A stretch of DNA of 64,000 bases from Bacilli bacterium (GTDB taxonomy: Bacteria > Bacillota_I > Bacilli_A > RF39 > UBA660): assembly GCA_017541885.1 (NCBI GenBank), contig JAFXYF010000008.1:166531-230530 (forward strand), written 5' to 3'. The position numbers and the translations under genes are program-made. Shown here piece after piece: positions 24,387 through 33,818 of the stretch. Position 1 is the first letter of the stretch. Each line of letters begins with the position of its first letter. Under the pieces are notes generated by a model. That model was not told where the DNA came from. It made no database searches and saw nothing but the letters and a program-made list of their open reading frames with translations.

Positions 24387-26570
24387 ATGATATCAAACAA
24401 ATATAACATCGGGATTGAACGAGAAGGATTAAGAACAAACGAAAAAGGTGAACTTTCTGATAAACCACACCCTCGAGTGTTTGGTAACAGAAACTGCAAT
24501 GCATTCATCACAACAGATTTCGGTGCAGCACAACTTGAGTTAAGAACAACTCCTTGTCCTACAACCAAAGAATGTTATGACAAATTACTAAATGTAACAA
24601 ATGTAGTTCTAGAAGAACTACGAAAAGAAGGGGAATACCTATGGCCTTATAGTATGCCTTGTATCCTACCTAATGCAGACAAATTTAATTTTGGAGAATA
24701 TGGTGACAACGAAAAAGAACATGAATACGAGATGTACTTATATAAGAAGTATGGTTACGAAATGTACTGTATGTCAGGTGTACACCTAAACTTCTCAATT
24801 AATGAGAAATACTATAAGGAATTGAAAAGATTCTATAGCAATTTACCAGATACTTTAGAAGATGCTTATTTTAAAATAATAAGAAACTATCTAAAGAAAT
24901 TATGGATGTTAATAGCACTTTTTGGAGCAACACCAAAACAACTAAGTACTGAATATGAAACAAAATGCTCCATAAGAAATAGTAATAAACAAGGATTTAA
25001 AAACTTACACTTAGATGAAGTAAATTATGAAAACAAAGAAAAACATATTGCCAGTCTAAGAAAGAATATCAAAAACGGTAACATTATATCTATTTCTGAG
25101 TTATATACCCCTATTCGTATTAAGGGTAAATGGAAATATGATGTAGATGATCTAGCAAATAACCCAATAAGTCATATTGAGGTAAGAGTACTAGATTTAA
25201 ACCCATTTGATAAAACTACAGTACCACTAGAAGAAATGGATTTTATTGTGGGCTTTTTATTTCACTGTTTAATACAAGATGAAAAAGATGAAAAAACATA
25301 TGATTTCCGTGAAGTAGCAGAAAATGGTATTAACGAAGATCAAAAGAAATTAATCTTTAAAGAAATTAAAGATATTTTAAAAGTATCTAAAGAATTAGAT
25401 TTAAATTTTGATAAAAGTTTAAATAAGATTCAAAGAGAATTAAAACAAGGATTAACTCCTTCAGCTAAAGTAACTGCTTTAGTAGAAGAAAAAGGATATG
25501 TTAATGCTTTAATGGAAATTGCAAAACAATATAATGAAGAAGCAAGAGATGGAAAATATGCTTTCGTAAACTTAGGAAAGAAAATCTATAATGCTCCATC
25601 TGCCCTACTAAGAGATGCAATTTTAAGAGGTGTTGACTATAGAGTTCTAGAAGATCGTGATAATAATTCAATTATTGAATTTAAAAAGCATGGTAAGAAA
25701 GAATATATTGTAGGTGCAACACAAACAAGAAAAGATAATTATATAGTTCACTATTTAACTAATGATAAATTCCAATCAAAAGAAATTCTACAACAAGCTA
25801 AATTAAAAACTCCTAGAGGAATAATGATTAGTGATAAATTATCAGAAGAACAAATAGAAGATCTATATGAAAACTATGAAGAAAAATCAATTGTTATTAA
25901 ACCTAGAACAACAAATGGTGGTATAGGTATTTCAGTATTTACTACCCCACCTACTAAAGGACAATTCTTACGAGCAGTAAACTATGCATTTGAATTTGAT
26001 AAAGATGTTTTAATAGAACAATATATCAAAGGAGAAGAATATCGTTTCCTAGTAATTAATGGAAAATGTGTAAGTGTAGTTACTCGTCGTAGTGCCCAAG
26101 TAATTGGTGATGGTAAATCTACAATTGAAAAATTAATAGAAGAAAAAAATAAAGAAGAATGGCATGTCTTATTAGATACAAAAATAAGAATAGATGCCCC
26201 ACTTAAAACATATTTAACAAAAACTGGTAGAACATTAGAAGATGTACCTAAAAAAGGTGAAATCGTTAAATTAAGAAAGAACTCTAACTGTTCAACAGGT
26301 GGAGAAAGTATTTCTTTAACTGATAAAATACCAGATAGATTTAAAAGAATCGCTGAAAAAGCTGCTAAAGCTTTTGAATCTTATGTATGTGGAGTAGATA
26401 TTATTATTGATGATTTAGAAGATGATGAATATGCTATTCTAGAAACTAATGCTGATCCAGGATATGATATTAATCAATGGCCATATGAAGGACCTGATGC
26501 TCATATCGGAATCGAAATATTAAAAATGCTCGGCTTAATAACTGAGGAGGATGAGATGTATGAAGAATAA
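24387..26570 (+). CDS. gshF: Bifunctional glutamate-cysteine ligase / glutathione synthetase GshF
   Basis: The 727-residue protein joins two enzymes. The N-terminal half (about 1-440) is a GshA-type gamma-glutamylcysteine ligase: IGIEREGLRT, HPRVFG, TTDFGAAQLELRTTPCPT and a SGVHLNFSI segment. The C-terminal part (about 470-727) is an ATP-grasp glutathione synthetase: SIVIKPRTTNGGIGISVF, EYRFLVINGKCVSV, NCSTGGESISL and AILETNADPG. This GshAB layout is known in Gram-positive bacteria such as Streptococcus and Listeria. It makes glutathione from Glu, Cys and Gly. I start at ATG 24387 because of the promoter and AGAGAGG. Its 3' end overlaps the next ATP-grasp gene by 11 bases. Confidence 0.92.
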   Translation: MISNKYNIGIEREGLRTNEKGELSDKPHPRVFGNRNCNAFITTDFGAAQLELRTTPCPTTKECYDKLLNVTNVVLEELRKEGEYLWPYSMPCILPNADKFNFGEYGDNEKEHEYEMYLYKKYGYEMYCMSGVHLNFSINEKYYKELKRFYSNLPDTLEDAYFKIIRNYLKKLWMLIALFGATPKQLSTEYETKCSIRNSNKQGFKNLHLDEVNYENKEKHIASLRKNIKNGNIISISELYTPIRIKGKWKYDVDDLANNPISHIEVRVLDLNPFDKTTVPLEEMDFIVGFLFHCLIQDEKDEKTYDFREVAENGINEDQKKLIFKEIKDILKVSKELDLNFDKSLNKIQRELKQGLTPSAKVTALVEEKGYVNALMEIAKQYNEEARDGKYAFVNLGKKIYNAPSALLRDAILRGVDYRVLEDRDNNSIIEFKKHGKKEYIVGATQTRKDNYIVHYLTNDKFQSKEILQQAKLKTPRGIMISDKLSEEQIEDLYENYEEKSIVIKPRTTNGGIGISVFTTPPTKGQFLRAVNYAFEFDKDVLIEQYIKGEEYRFLVINGKCVSVVTRRSAQVIGDGKSTIEKLIEEKNKEEWHVLLDTKIRIDAPLKTYLTKTGRTLEDVPKKGEIVKLRKNSNCSTGGESISLTDKIPDRFKRIAEKAAKAFESYVCGVDIIIDDLEDDEYAILETNADPGYDINQWPYEGPDAHIGIEILKMLGLITEEDEMYEE

Positions 26571-27576
26571 TAGTACAGAAGGATTCTTAGAAAAATGTGT
26601 ACTAGATGGATATCCTCTACTAGAGCCATCTACAGTATGTGTAATTAAAGCAGCATTAAAACATGATTTAAAAGTAGATATCTTAGATGAAGCTAGAAGT
26701 TTTATTAAAGTATATAATGAGGATCAAGAAGAATACATCTATCAAGCAACAAAAACTAGTAAAGATGTATCTACCTACCCTTTTGTTACTGACAATAAAG
26801 AATTAGTAAAAGATGTCTTAAGAGAAAATAATATTAATACACCAAATGGTATTATTCTAGAAAAAGGAGTTTCAAAAAGAGATTTAACTTACTATATAAG
26901 ACCATTTGTAGGTAAAAGTATTGTAGTTAAACCTAATACTACTAATAAAGGTATTGGTATTACAGTATTTGAAAAACCTGTTACTGAAAAAGATTTATTA
27001 GATGCAATTAAAAATGCTTTTAAATATGATTCAAAAGTAATAGTAGAAGAATTCCAAAAAGGATTAGAATATCGTTTCTTAGTTATTGGAGATGAATGTA
27101 TCTGTGTTCTACATCGTCGTGCCGCATCAGTTGTAGGTGATGGTAAAACAAACATCGAAGAATTAATCAAGTTAAAAAATAAAGAACCATGGCATGGCCT
27201 ATCAGGAAGAGTTATTACTATAGATGATGGATTAAAAGATATTCTAAAAAGACAAAAATTAACTTTAAAATCTATTCCTGAAAAAGGAAAAAGAATATTT
27301 GTAAGAGATAATTCAAACTGTTCTACTGGAGGAGAATCAATCGATTTAACAGATGTTATGCCAGATGAATTTAAAAGAATCGCAGTTAAAGCTGCTAAAC
27401 TATTCAATGCTAAGATCTGTGGAGTTGATATTCTAATTGAAAACTTTAACAAGTTCGAATACTCAGTAGTAGAATTAAATGATAATCCAGGAATCGGTAT
27501 TTGTGAATGTCCTTACGAAGGTAAAGGTCGTCCAATTGGAGATGCAATTCTAAGATTATTAGGATTCATTAAATAA
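26560..27576 (+). CDS. Stand-alone ATP-grasp ligase paralogous to the GshF C-terminal half
   Basis: The product has 338 residues. After about 90 N-terminal residues of unclear function it follows the GshF synthetase half closely: KSIVVKPNTTNKGIGITVFE, EYRFLVIGDECICV, SVVGDGKTNIEEL, NCSTGGESIDL and SVVELNDNPG. It overlaps the end of gshF by 11 bases, and ATG 26560 sits 9 bases after AGGAGG, so translation is probably coupled. The upstream ATG 26551 abuts the RBS. A duplicated glutathione synthetase, or an enzyme that adds another residue to a gamma-glutamyl dipeptide or tripeptide, are the main options; sequence alone does not decide. The pair ends in a strong terminator. Confidence 0.85.
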   Translation: MKNNSTEGFLEKCVLDGYPLLEPSTVCVIKAALKHDLKVDILDEARSFIKVYNEDQEEYIYQATKTSKDVSTYPFVTDNKELVKDVLRENNINTPNGIILEKGVSKRDLTYYIRPFVGKSIVVKPNTTNKGIGITVFEKPVTEKDLLDAIKNAFKYDSKVIVEEFQKGLEYRFLVIGDECICVLHRRAASVVGDGKTNIEELIKLKNKEPWHGLSGRVITIDDGLKDILKRQKLTLKSIPEKGKRIFVRDNSNCSTGGESIDLTDVMPDEFKRIAVKAAKLFNAKICGVDILIENFNKFEYSVVELNDNPGIGICECPYEGKGRPIGDAILRLLGFIK

Positions 27577-27577
27577 T

Positions 27578-27603
27578 AAAAAACCAACAAATGTTGGTTT
27601 TTT
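27578..27603. terminator. Bidirectional terminator after the gshF operon
   Basis: AAAAAACCAACA / TGTTGGTTTTTT 12-bp stem with a 2-base loop as drawn. The outer A/T tracts serve both converging genes. Confidence 0.85.
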
Positions 27604-27610
27604 TATTTTA

Positions 27611-29848
27611 TTAATTTGTACTAATTATGTATGGATTATTTTTAGATCCATCTCCACTAGTATAGTAAGTCTTTGGCTTTAACGAAATAACAGGCCTTAC
27701 CCCCTTGCTATTTGCAACTGATCCTCCATAAGATAATCTTCCAGTAGTTGATGCATAATATATAAAAGCTGTATTAGAATAACAATATGGAGAATAAATC
27801 CAATATGCAGCACCAGTTTTTAATATACTATAATCTCCTAAAATATAAACTTCATCATCATTTAGCAAACCAATTGGATAAGTCAATTGCGCTTTTGGAT
27901 TATTCAAACTATAACGATCTGTTTCATATTCGCAAGTTAAATCATCATTATTTTCACTATAAGTTAGAAAAGGTGCCAGACTTCCACCATTAGGGTTCCA
28001 TCCATTTTTATTATATATTGCCCTACTAAAGCAAAAAACAGTATCCTCAAGATAACTTGCATAATCTATTAATCCATAATTAACATACCAACTATCTATA
28101 TAAGCTTTTATAGTCGAATCTATTTGATTAACATCATCATTAAAAAGCATTTCATCAATTGCATCTTCAACACTTTTACCATCAACTAAATTAATATATG
28201 ACAAAGCTTTACTGCTAGATTTATAGTAAATATAAGAGATTGTTTCACATTGTCCACTTTCATTCCAACACGTATAATGATAATTATCTAAACTCTCAAC
28301 ATTACCATATATAGATTTATTCCAAAATGATACAGAATCGTTACTCAGAATATATACTCCATTATTATATGTAAATCCTTTAGCATATTTACAGTTTTCA
28401 GATGATTTATAACCATTATATCCTCCACCTGAAGCAGATACCATAAATATTAAATCATCACATGTATTATTAACAGCATTTTTACAAGCATATTTATTTG
28501 AAAGATTACTATATTCATAAGGAAAATCTAAAGTAGTAATTGTAGTGGGAGAATTGATTGTATAAGTACCATTTCCATTGTCAGTATAACTATCGCCATA
28601 AGTATATGAATTAACATAATAATTAAGATCATGCCCATCTGCTATCCTTAATATATATGTTCCAGAATCATTAACCGCCATATAATAAAGAATTGTACTA
28701 GATCCGCTAGAATAATCATTATATATAGTATATTTTCCATCTAAATCTGCTGACTGACTGCCTGATGAATAAAGAGTTGGATTAACTAAAGTATATTTAT
28801 TAGTTGTAGAATCATAAGTATATGAATCAGAATAATATCTACCACTTATAGGAATACCAGATTGTGAAAATAATCCCTCTCCTCCAGAATACTTAGTATT
28901 AGGTGTATATCTAGTATTATACATATAACCTATATCAGCTAACGAGTCTGATTGAGTATTATATGCATATGTTAATAATTGTTGTGATGTACCAGTTCTA
29001 TCACATTTTCCTTCATTAACTCTGCCATTATAAATCATCCTAACTCCACCTGTATCTGTTGTTCTATACATTTGCCAACAATAACCACCAAAAATGACAT
29101 TATTTTTATCAAGTATTTGACTAGCTGCACTACTATCACTTGCATACCAATGATATATATCCTTAGTTGATAAAGATGTATCAATACTATCTTGATGTGC
29201 TCCAGTATATTTCAAAGCAAATCCACTACCACTTTCAGTTTCTCTCTTTAAAACATTATATAAAGAATTAGCTTCTACTCTTCTCTCAATTGCTAAAGAA
29301 GAATCTCTTTGAACAAACTCAACAGAAAACTCTAAATCTAATTGTTCAGGAGAGTCTGGCAAATCATCTGCCTCTAAATCTAATTTATATGCAACTCTAA
29401 CTTTATATACAGCAGTATCACCTGCAAGTAATTGTTGATGTTCTAAAACTTCTTCACCATCTTCATATGTAATAGATGTTTCTAAATATTTTTGTTGAGC
29501 TGCTGTTAACTCTAAATCACTATAATTATCAATCATCGCATCAATAGTTCCAGCATTTACCGCATCAACAGTAAATTCATAGAAGTCTCCTGGAAGTTTT
29601 AAATTAACATGAAATGTAACAGTAGTTTGCTCAGAGTCTATTTCAGGTTCATCTATAACTTGATCTCCTGTTACGGATCCATCTTTTACTTGTACATTTT
29701 CAAAATGTACATCCCAAGTAGGTTTCTTAAGTAATGTAGATCCATTAATATTTAAACTAGAAGTTAAATAAGCATAACCAATAGTAATAAAAGCAAATAT
29801 CATTACAATAACAATTGGTCTAATATGACTTTTTTGTTTTTGTTCCAT
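27611..29848 (-). CDS. Chimeric secreted protein: TasA-like N-domain plus cysteine-repeat body
   Basis: The product has 745 residues from ATG 29848 (MEQKQKS; AGGAG upstream). The anchor ends TIGYAYLTSSLNING. Residues about 40-185 are the TasA-like domain of the short family (WDVHFENVQVKDGSVTGDQV, PGDFYEFTVDAVNAGTIDA, DDLPDSPEQLDL). From about 195 the head and repeats of the large family take over (YHWYASDS, CWQMYRTTDTGGVRM, YACKNAVNNTCDDLIFMV, HYTCWNESGQCETISYIYY), ending in KGVRPVISLKPKTYYTSGDG. It has no MucBP tail. It therefore links the two paralog families in one gene. Presumably exported. No function is recognised. Confidence 0.87.
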   Translation of the reverse strand: MEQKQKSHIRPIVIVMIFAFITIGYAYLTSSLNINGSTLLKKPTWDVHFENVQVKDGSVTGDQVIDEPEIDSEQTTVTFHVNLKLPGDFYEFTVDAVNAGTIDAMIDNYSDLELTAAQQKYLETSITYEDGEEVLEHQQLLAGDTAVYKVRVAYKLDLEADDLPDSPEQLDLEFSVEFVQRDSSLAIERRVEANSLYNVLKRETESGSGFALKYTGAHQDSIDTSLSTKDIYHWYASDSSAASQILDKNNVIFGGYCWQMYRTTDTGGVRMIYNGRVNEGKCDRTGTSQQLLTYAYNTQSDSLADIGYMYNTRYTPNTKYSGGEGLFSQSGIPISGRYYSDSYTYDSTTNKYTLVNPTLYSSGSQSADLDGKYTIYNDYSSGSSTILYYMAVNDSGTYILRIADGHDLNYYVNSYTYGDSYTDNGNGTYTINSPTTITTLDFPYEYSNLSNKYACKNAVNNTCDDLIFMVSASGGGYNGYKSSENCKYAKGFTYNNGVYILSNDSVSFWNKSIYGNVESLDNYHYTCWNESGQCETISYIYYKSSSKALSYINLVDGKSVEDAIDEMLFNDDVNQIDSTIKAYIDSWYVNYGLIDYASYLEDTVFCFSRAIYNKNGWNPNGGSLAPFLTYSENNDDLTCEYETDRYSLNNPKAQLTYPIGLLNDDEVYILGDYSILKTGAAYWIYSPYCYSNTAFIYYASTTGRLSYGGSVANSKGVRPVISLKPKTYYTSGDGSKNNPYIISTN

Positions 29849-29874
29849 ATTGGTCACACTCCTACTCTATACAA

Positions 29875-29883
29875 ATTATAACA
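29875..29883 (-). promoter_or_regulatory. Extended -10 element of the chimeric protein gene
   Basis: TGTTATAAT on the minus strand, about 27 bases upstream of the start, directly after the preceding terminator. Confidence 0.5.
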
Positions 29884-29896
29884 TATTTTGAAATAA

Positions 29897-29919
29897 AAAA
29901 AGAGATATAATCTCTTTTT
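29897..29919 (-). terminator. Intrinsic terminator of the fourth large surface protein
   Basis: AAAAGAGAT / ATCTCTTTT type stem with a 3-base loop and T run on the minus strand; touches the stop at 29918. Confidence 0.75.
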
Positions 29920-32176
29920 AATTTGTACTAACTACATAAGGATTAGCCATACTTCCATCACCAGACAAATATATAATGCCAGGTTTTAGAGATATAACTG
30001 GTCTAACACCATGGAATGGTGTGCTAACACTATCATAAGTAAAAGTACTGTATTCTTGATTATGAACTACATAACAAAAAGCAGTTTGATCATCATCTTC
30101 ATTTTTAAAACTATAAGGCGTAGCAAGCCAATACATTTTTCCACTCTTTAAAGCCCCTCTTGCATTATGAAACAAATCAACCTCATCTCTAGATAATAGT
30201 CCAACTTTATAATTTGTTTTTGCCTTATTATTTGTAGTACAAAACTGATCCGTTTCGTTTTTACATTCCAATCCTGATGAAGAAAACATTAATGAACTTG
30301 TAATTGTACCTTCATCATTCCAATAGTTTGTTGAATCAAATTCCCTACTATTACAAAACACAGTGTCTTCAATATAATTATCATAATTTAATAAATAATT
30401 CTTATACCAAGCTTCAACCCCTCTTTTTATTAAAGAACTACTTGTGTTTTTTGTTAACATATCTTCGAGAGCTTTAGATCCCTTAGTAACACCATTTTTT
30501 AAAGTAATATAATTAAATTCTTTTGAATTTCTATATAAATATAAGAAATTAACATTTTGGCATACCTTTGCACCGGCATCTTGACAAAAATAGTGATGAG
30601 TTGATAAAGCTCCAGTATCTTCAACACTAACCGGATCAATTAAGGTGTAATTAGTCCCATCCCAAGAAACACTCGATCCAAAGTAAAGATTATCAGCGTA
30701 GGTATACCCCGACGAATTAAAACTCGTAATTATTCTTAAGGAAGATTCTGAACAAACAGAACTCTCTGTATTACAAGTATACTTATAATCACTATAATTA
30801 CTATAGTTTTTTACAATATCATCAGCTCTAACAACCAATGTATTTAATAAAGATAATCCATTTCTTTCTTTTGCTATTAAATACTTCTCCGTTAAATCTA
30901 CATAAGTATAATTCGTTTTAGTAGTAGCAGTTAAATATCTAGGAGATGAACAAGTTGATAAACGATTATTGCAAATATATTTATTAACATAATTTCCGTA
31001 GTTTTGATACCAATTAGTTAGAGTAGTAGATTCAGTAGTACCTAATGTATAAGTATTGTCTCCATTATAAACAATAGATTCCCCAAAAACAATAGGCTCA
31101 TAATCACTCACTAATTCACCATCGTGTAAATATACATAATACATAGTTGATCCATTAACACCAACAATATACTGAGCAGTTCTTGCTTTAAAATTTTGAT
31201 CAGAAGTTGCAAATGTATATTTACCAACTAAATCTTGATTACCAGTACTGTCTTCTATTTGATATGCATTAACTAACGAATACCTATCGGGAGTTATATT
31301 TCCATAGTCCAAAGTAGCCGAATACCAATAATTAGATCCAAAGAAAGAAGAATATAGAACTGTTTGAGTGGTTTTACTAATACTTTGAAGATTATGTGAA
31401 TTAATATAACTAGTATTGTAAACATCACCATACATATATCCAACATAGGTTGGTGAACGATAATTCAAATTATATGAAAGCGTACCAAACTGTGAGTAAT
31501 GTGAATTATTGTTTAAAATTAAAACATTATAAGATGTTTCATTTGCCAAAGAATCAACATAATATAATGTTGAACAAGTTCCATCTTCTAATTCACTTTT
31601 ACATGTATATTCTCCAACATTAATTGATCCGCTCATAACAGTTCCTGTAAGCGAAAACAAATTAGAATTAGAATCATATGTATAATTTGTTCCATAATAA
31701 TATGTTGATGATAAAGATTGAGTCGTTTTTGATGAATATCCAACATGATTTCCTCTAGTAGATAAGCATTGCCCATTATCCACTTCACCATTATACAATA
31801 GCTTTACCCCACCAGTATCTGTTGTCCTTATCATTTGCCAACAATGATTTGCAAATATAACATTGTTTTTTTCTTTTACTACATTTCCATTTACAACAGT
31901 TCCACCATACCAGTGATAAATATTTTTTGTAGATAAAGATGTATTCATTGAATCTTGATGCTCTCCAGTATATTCTTTCGCATAAGTACCTTTTCTTGCT
32001 TCATGCTCCAAAACTCCATATAAAGTCTGATCGTGTTTCCATACATCGACATTACCAGAAACACCTAAACTAGTAGATAAAATTGAATATCCTAGTCCAA
32101 TAAACAAGAAAATAAAAAGAGATAGAATGATATATTTTCTTAATGGATTTGTTTTATAAACTTTATGTTTTGCCAT
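29918..32176 (-). CDS. Large secreted cysteine-repeat protein, fourth member
   Basis: The product has 752 residues starting MAKHKVYK at ATG 32176 after GGAGTGATATA. The anchor ends GLGYSILSTSLGVSG. The head module has YHWYGGT and IFANHCWQMIRTTDTGGVKL. Five or so cysteine-pair repeats follow: GEYTCKSELEDGTCSTLYYV, KYICNNRLSTCSSPRYLT, KYTCNTESSVCSESSLRII, HYFCQDAGAKVCQNVNFLY, and one without cysteines (GKYTFATSDQ). The C-terminal module has VRPVISLKPGIIYLSGDG. There is no MucBP tail. Like its relatives it has no recognisable wall-sorting motif and may stay anchored by its N-terminal helix or be released. Function unknown. Confidence 0.85.
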   Translation of the reverse strand: MAKHKVYKTNPLRKYIILSLFIFLFIGLGYSILSTSLGVSGNVDVWKHDQTLYGVLEHEARKGTYAKEYTGEHQDSMNTSLSTKNIYHWYGGTVVNGNVVKEKNNVIFANHCWQMIRTTDTGGVKLLYNGEVDNGQCLSTRGNHVGYSSKTTQSLSSTYYYGTNYTYDSNSNLFSLTGTVMSGSINVGEYTCKSELEDGTCSTLYYVDSLANETSYNVLILNNNSHYSQFGTLSYNLNYRSPTYVGYMYGDVYNTSYINSHNLQSISKTTQTVLYSSFFGSNYWYSATLDYGNITPDRYSLVNAYQIEDSTGNQDLVGKYTFATSDQNFKARTAQYIVGVNGSTMYYVYLHDGELVSDYEPIVFGESIVYNGDNTYTLGTTESTTLTNWYQNYGNYVNKYICNNRLSTCSSPRYLTATTKTNYTYVDLTEKYLIAKERNGLSLLNTLVVRADDIVKNYSNYSDYKYTCNTESSVCSESSLRIITSFNSSGYTYADNLYFGSSVSWDGTNYTLIDPVSVEDTGALSTHHYFCQDAGAKVCQNVNFLYLYRNSKEFNYITLKNGVTKGSKALEDMLTKNTSSSLIKRGVEAWYKNYLLNYDNYIEDTVFCNSREFDSTNYWNDEGTITSSLMFSSSGLECKNETDQFCTTNNKAKTNYKVGLLSRDEVDLFHNARGALKSGKMYWLATPYSFKNEDDDQTAFCYVVHNQEYSTFTYDSVSTPFHGVRPVISLKPGIIYLSGDGSMANPYVVSTN

Positions 32177-32206
32177 TATATCACTCCTCTCTACTATATC
32201 AATACT

Positions 32207-32215
32207 AGTATATCA
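32207..32215 (-). promoter_or_regulatory. Extended -10 element of the fourth large surface protein gene
   Basis: TGATATACT on the minus strand, about 31 bases upstream of the start. Confidence 0.45.
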
Positions 32216-32229
32216 TAAAGCAAAATAAA

Positions 32230-32252
32230 AGTGTAGACTAAGAGCCTACACT
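32230..32252 (-). terminator. Terminator of the ABC-2 exporter operon
   Basis: AGTGTAG / CTACACT stem with a 9-base loop, followed on the minus strand by a short T-rich tract. The stem spans the stop codon of the last permease. Confidence 0.6.
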
Positions 32253-33014
32253 AGTATATCTTTTCATCCCAGAGTAAAAAATTAAAATACAAGGAATCAA
32301 ATAAAATACAACTAATAATGGAGAAAATGCAAATATTGGTGATTCCTCTTTACCTATAAAATATAGTAATGGATAGTAATTTACAAAAGCATATGGAATT
32401 ATAAAAGTAAAAAACCAAACAAAACCTTTTTTAAATACTCCTATCGGATACTGTGCCATATGTTTACCACCATCGGTAAATACATTTCTAACTTCTAATC
32501 CTTGAACAGTAAAGAAGCAATATGCTGCGGCAGCTAAAAATATACCAAAGAATATGACACAAGCAGATGCTAACATTAATAGTAATGTAATTACTTTTAA
32601 TATACTCCACTCTATATTTAGATTAAGTACCGCTACTATCAAAACAATAACAGCTTGAATTAATCTACATGACTTAACAAAATCACTATCACTACATAAT
32701 ACTTGTAGAATAATATTTTTAGGTCTTAAGAGAAGTCTATCAAAGTCTCCTCTTATAATTAATTGATCAAAGCGATCAATTCCTCTAGCGAATACTTCAT
32801 TAAAAGAAAAACCAAATTGTATGATACTAAAACAAAGAAGTACTTCATACATCGTAAATCCTTTAATATGATCAAACTTTGTAAATAACGCTAGAATAAT
32901 AAAATAATAAGTAAAAAATACTAAAATTTGGGATAGAAAAGATAAAATGAAATTCACTCGATACTCTAATTCTCCTTTTAGATGCATCGCAAGTGATTCA
33001 AAATATATTTTCAT
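32238..33014 (-). CDS. ABC-2 type exporter permease, second subunit
   Basis: The product has 258 residues and about six membrane helices and matches the ABC-2 (PF06182-like) permease type, including ELEYRVNFILSF near the N-terminus, RGDFDRLLLRPKN in the loop and a C-terminal YYPLLYFIGKE segment. It sits directly downstream of the first permease (TAG stop abuts ATG 33014) with AAGGAGG just before the start. Along with the ATPase it forms a three-gene exporter. Substrate unknown; related systems move drugs, lipids or peptides. Confidence 0.88.
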   Translation of the reverse strand: MKIYFESLAMHLKGELEYRVNFILSFLSQILVFFTYYFIILALFTKFDHIKGFTMYEVLLCFSIIQFGFSFNEVFARGIDRFDQLIIRGDFDRLLLRPKNIILQVLCSDSDFVKSCRLIQAVIVLIVAVLNLNIEWSILKVITLLLMLASACVIFFGIFLAAAAYCFFTVQGLEVRNVFTDGGKHMAQYPIGVFKKGFVWFFTFIIPYAFVNYYPLLYFIGKEESPIFAFSPLLVVFYLIPCILIFYSGMKRYTSVGS

Positions 33015-33818
33015 CTATCCTCCTTGAACTACTACTCTTTTAATATTCTTTTTCATTAATACATTACCTATCAAGATAAATATAACTATCCAAATTGCTT
33101 GGATACACATACCGAAAACTCCATCAGTCAAACTGACATTTCCAACATATAATCTAAATGGTAAATCACTTATATATTGGAATGGTAAAAATGAAGAGAT
33201 TATTTGTAAAAACTTAGGAAAAAATGGAATTGGGACAACTACTCCAGATAAAATATCTGCCATAGTTATTATAATATTTACAATTCCTTTTTCACTCATA
33301 GTCGTAAGAGTAACTATAGGATAAAATACTGCTAAAGCAGTAACTAATAAAGTTCCTAAAGCTAAAGATAAAATAAAGAAAATGAAATGAGCAAATGATG
33401 CTGGTAAACCAAAATGAAATGGATCTGGAAGAAGTGATGTAACTAATATTAATGGAATAAATCTAAGAGTTACATTAGCTAATCTTTGACCAATTATTTT
33501 AAAATACCACATGAAATATAAATTCTTTGGTCTAGCAAGTTCATAAGAGATTCCTCCTTCTCTTATAAGCTTAAATAATTCTTGATCTCTAGAAAATTGA
33601 TTTACTAAAGCTAAGAATGATTGATTTAACCAAAGATATGTCACTACTTGAGGAAGTTCCATAGGTAAATGTTTACCACCAGATTCATAAAACGCCACAT
33701 AAACCATAATATAGACAAAACCAAAGAAGAATTGTGTCGCAATACCTGCCCATGCTGCAGATCGATATTGAAGACTACTTATGAACTTTAATTTAAAATA
33801 AGTTATATAAGCTTTCAA
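33015..33818 (-). CDS. ABC-2 type exporter permease, first subunit
   Basis: The product has 267 residues with about six membrane helices. Typical features are an N-terminal KLKFISSLQYRSAAWAG, and LIREGGISYELARPKNLY in the cytoplasmic loop, which parallels the loop of its partner. Translation starts at TTG 33818, overlapping the TGA stop of the ATPase gene (TTGA), with AAGGA 9 bases upstream. This indicates coupled synthesis of the ATPase and permease. The two permeases are probably a heterodimer. Confidence 0.88.
   Translation of the reverse strand: MKAYITYFKLKFISSLQYRSAAWAGIATQFFFGFVYIMVYVAFYESGGKHLPMELPQVVTYLWLNQSFLALVNQFSRDQELFKLIREGGISYELARPKNLYFMWYFKIIGQRLANVTLRFIPLILVTSLLPDPFHFGLPASFAHFIFFILSLALGTLLVTALAVFYPIVTLTTMSEKGIVNIIITMADILSGVVVPIPFFPKFLQIISSFLPFQYISDLPFRLYVGNVSLTDGVFGMCIQAIWIVIFILIGNVLMKKNIKRVVVQGG

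Noticed and set aside
19321..32176. Diversity-generating retroelement targets, because of the C-terminal module in the large surface proteins
   Set aside because: No reverse transcriptase, no template repeat near the C-terminal coding ends and no adenine-biased variable block was seen in the window.
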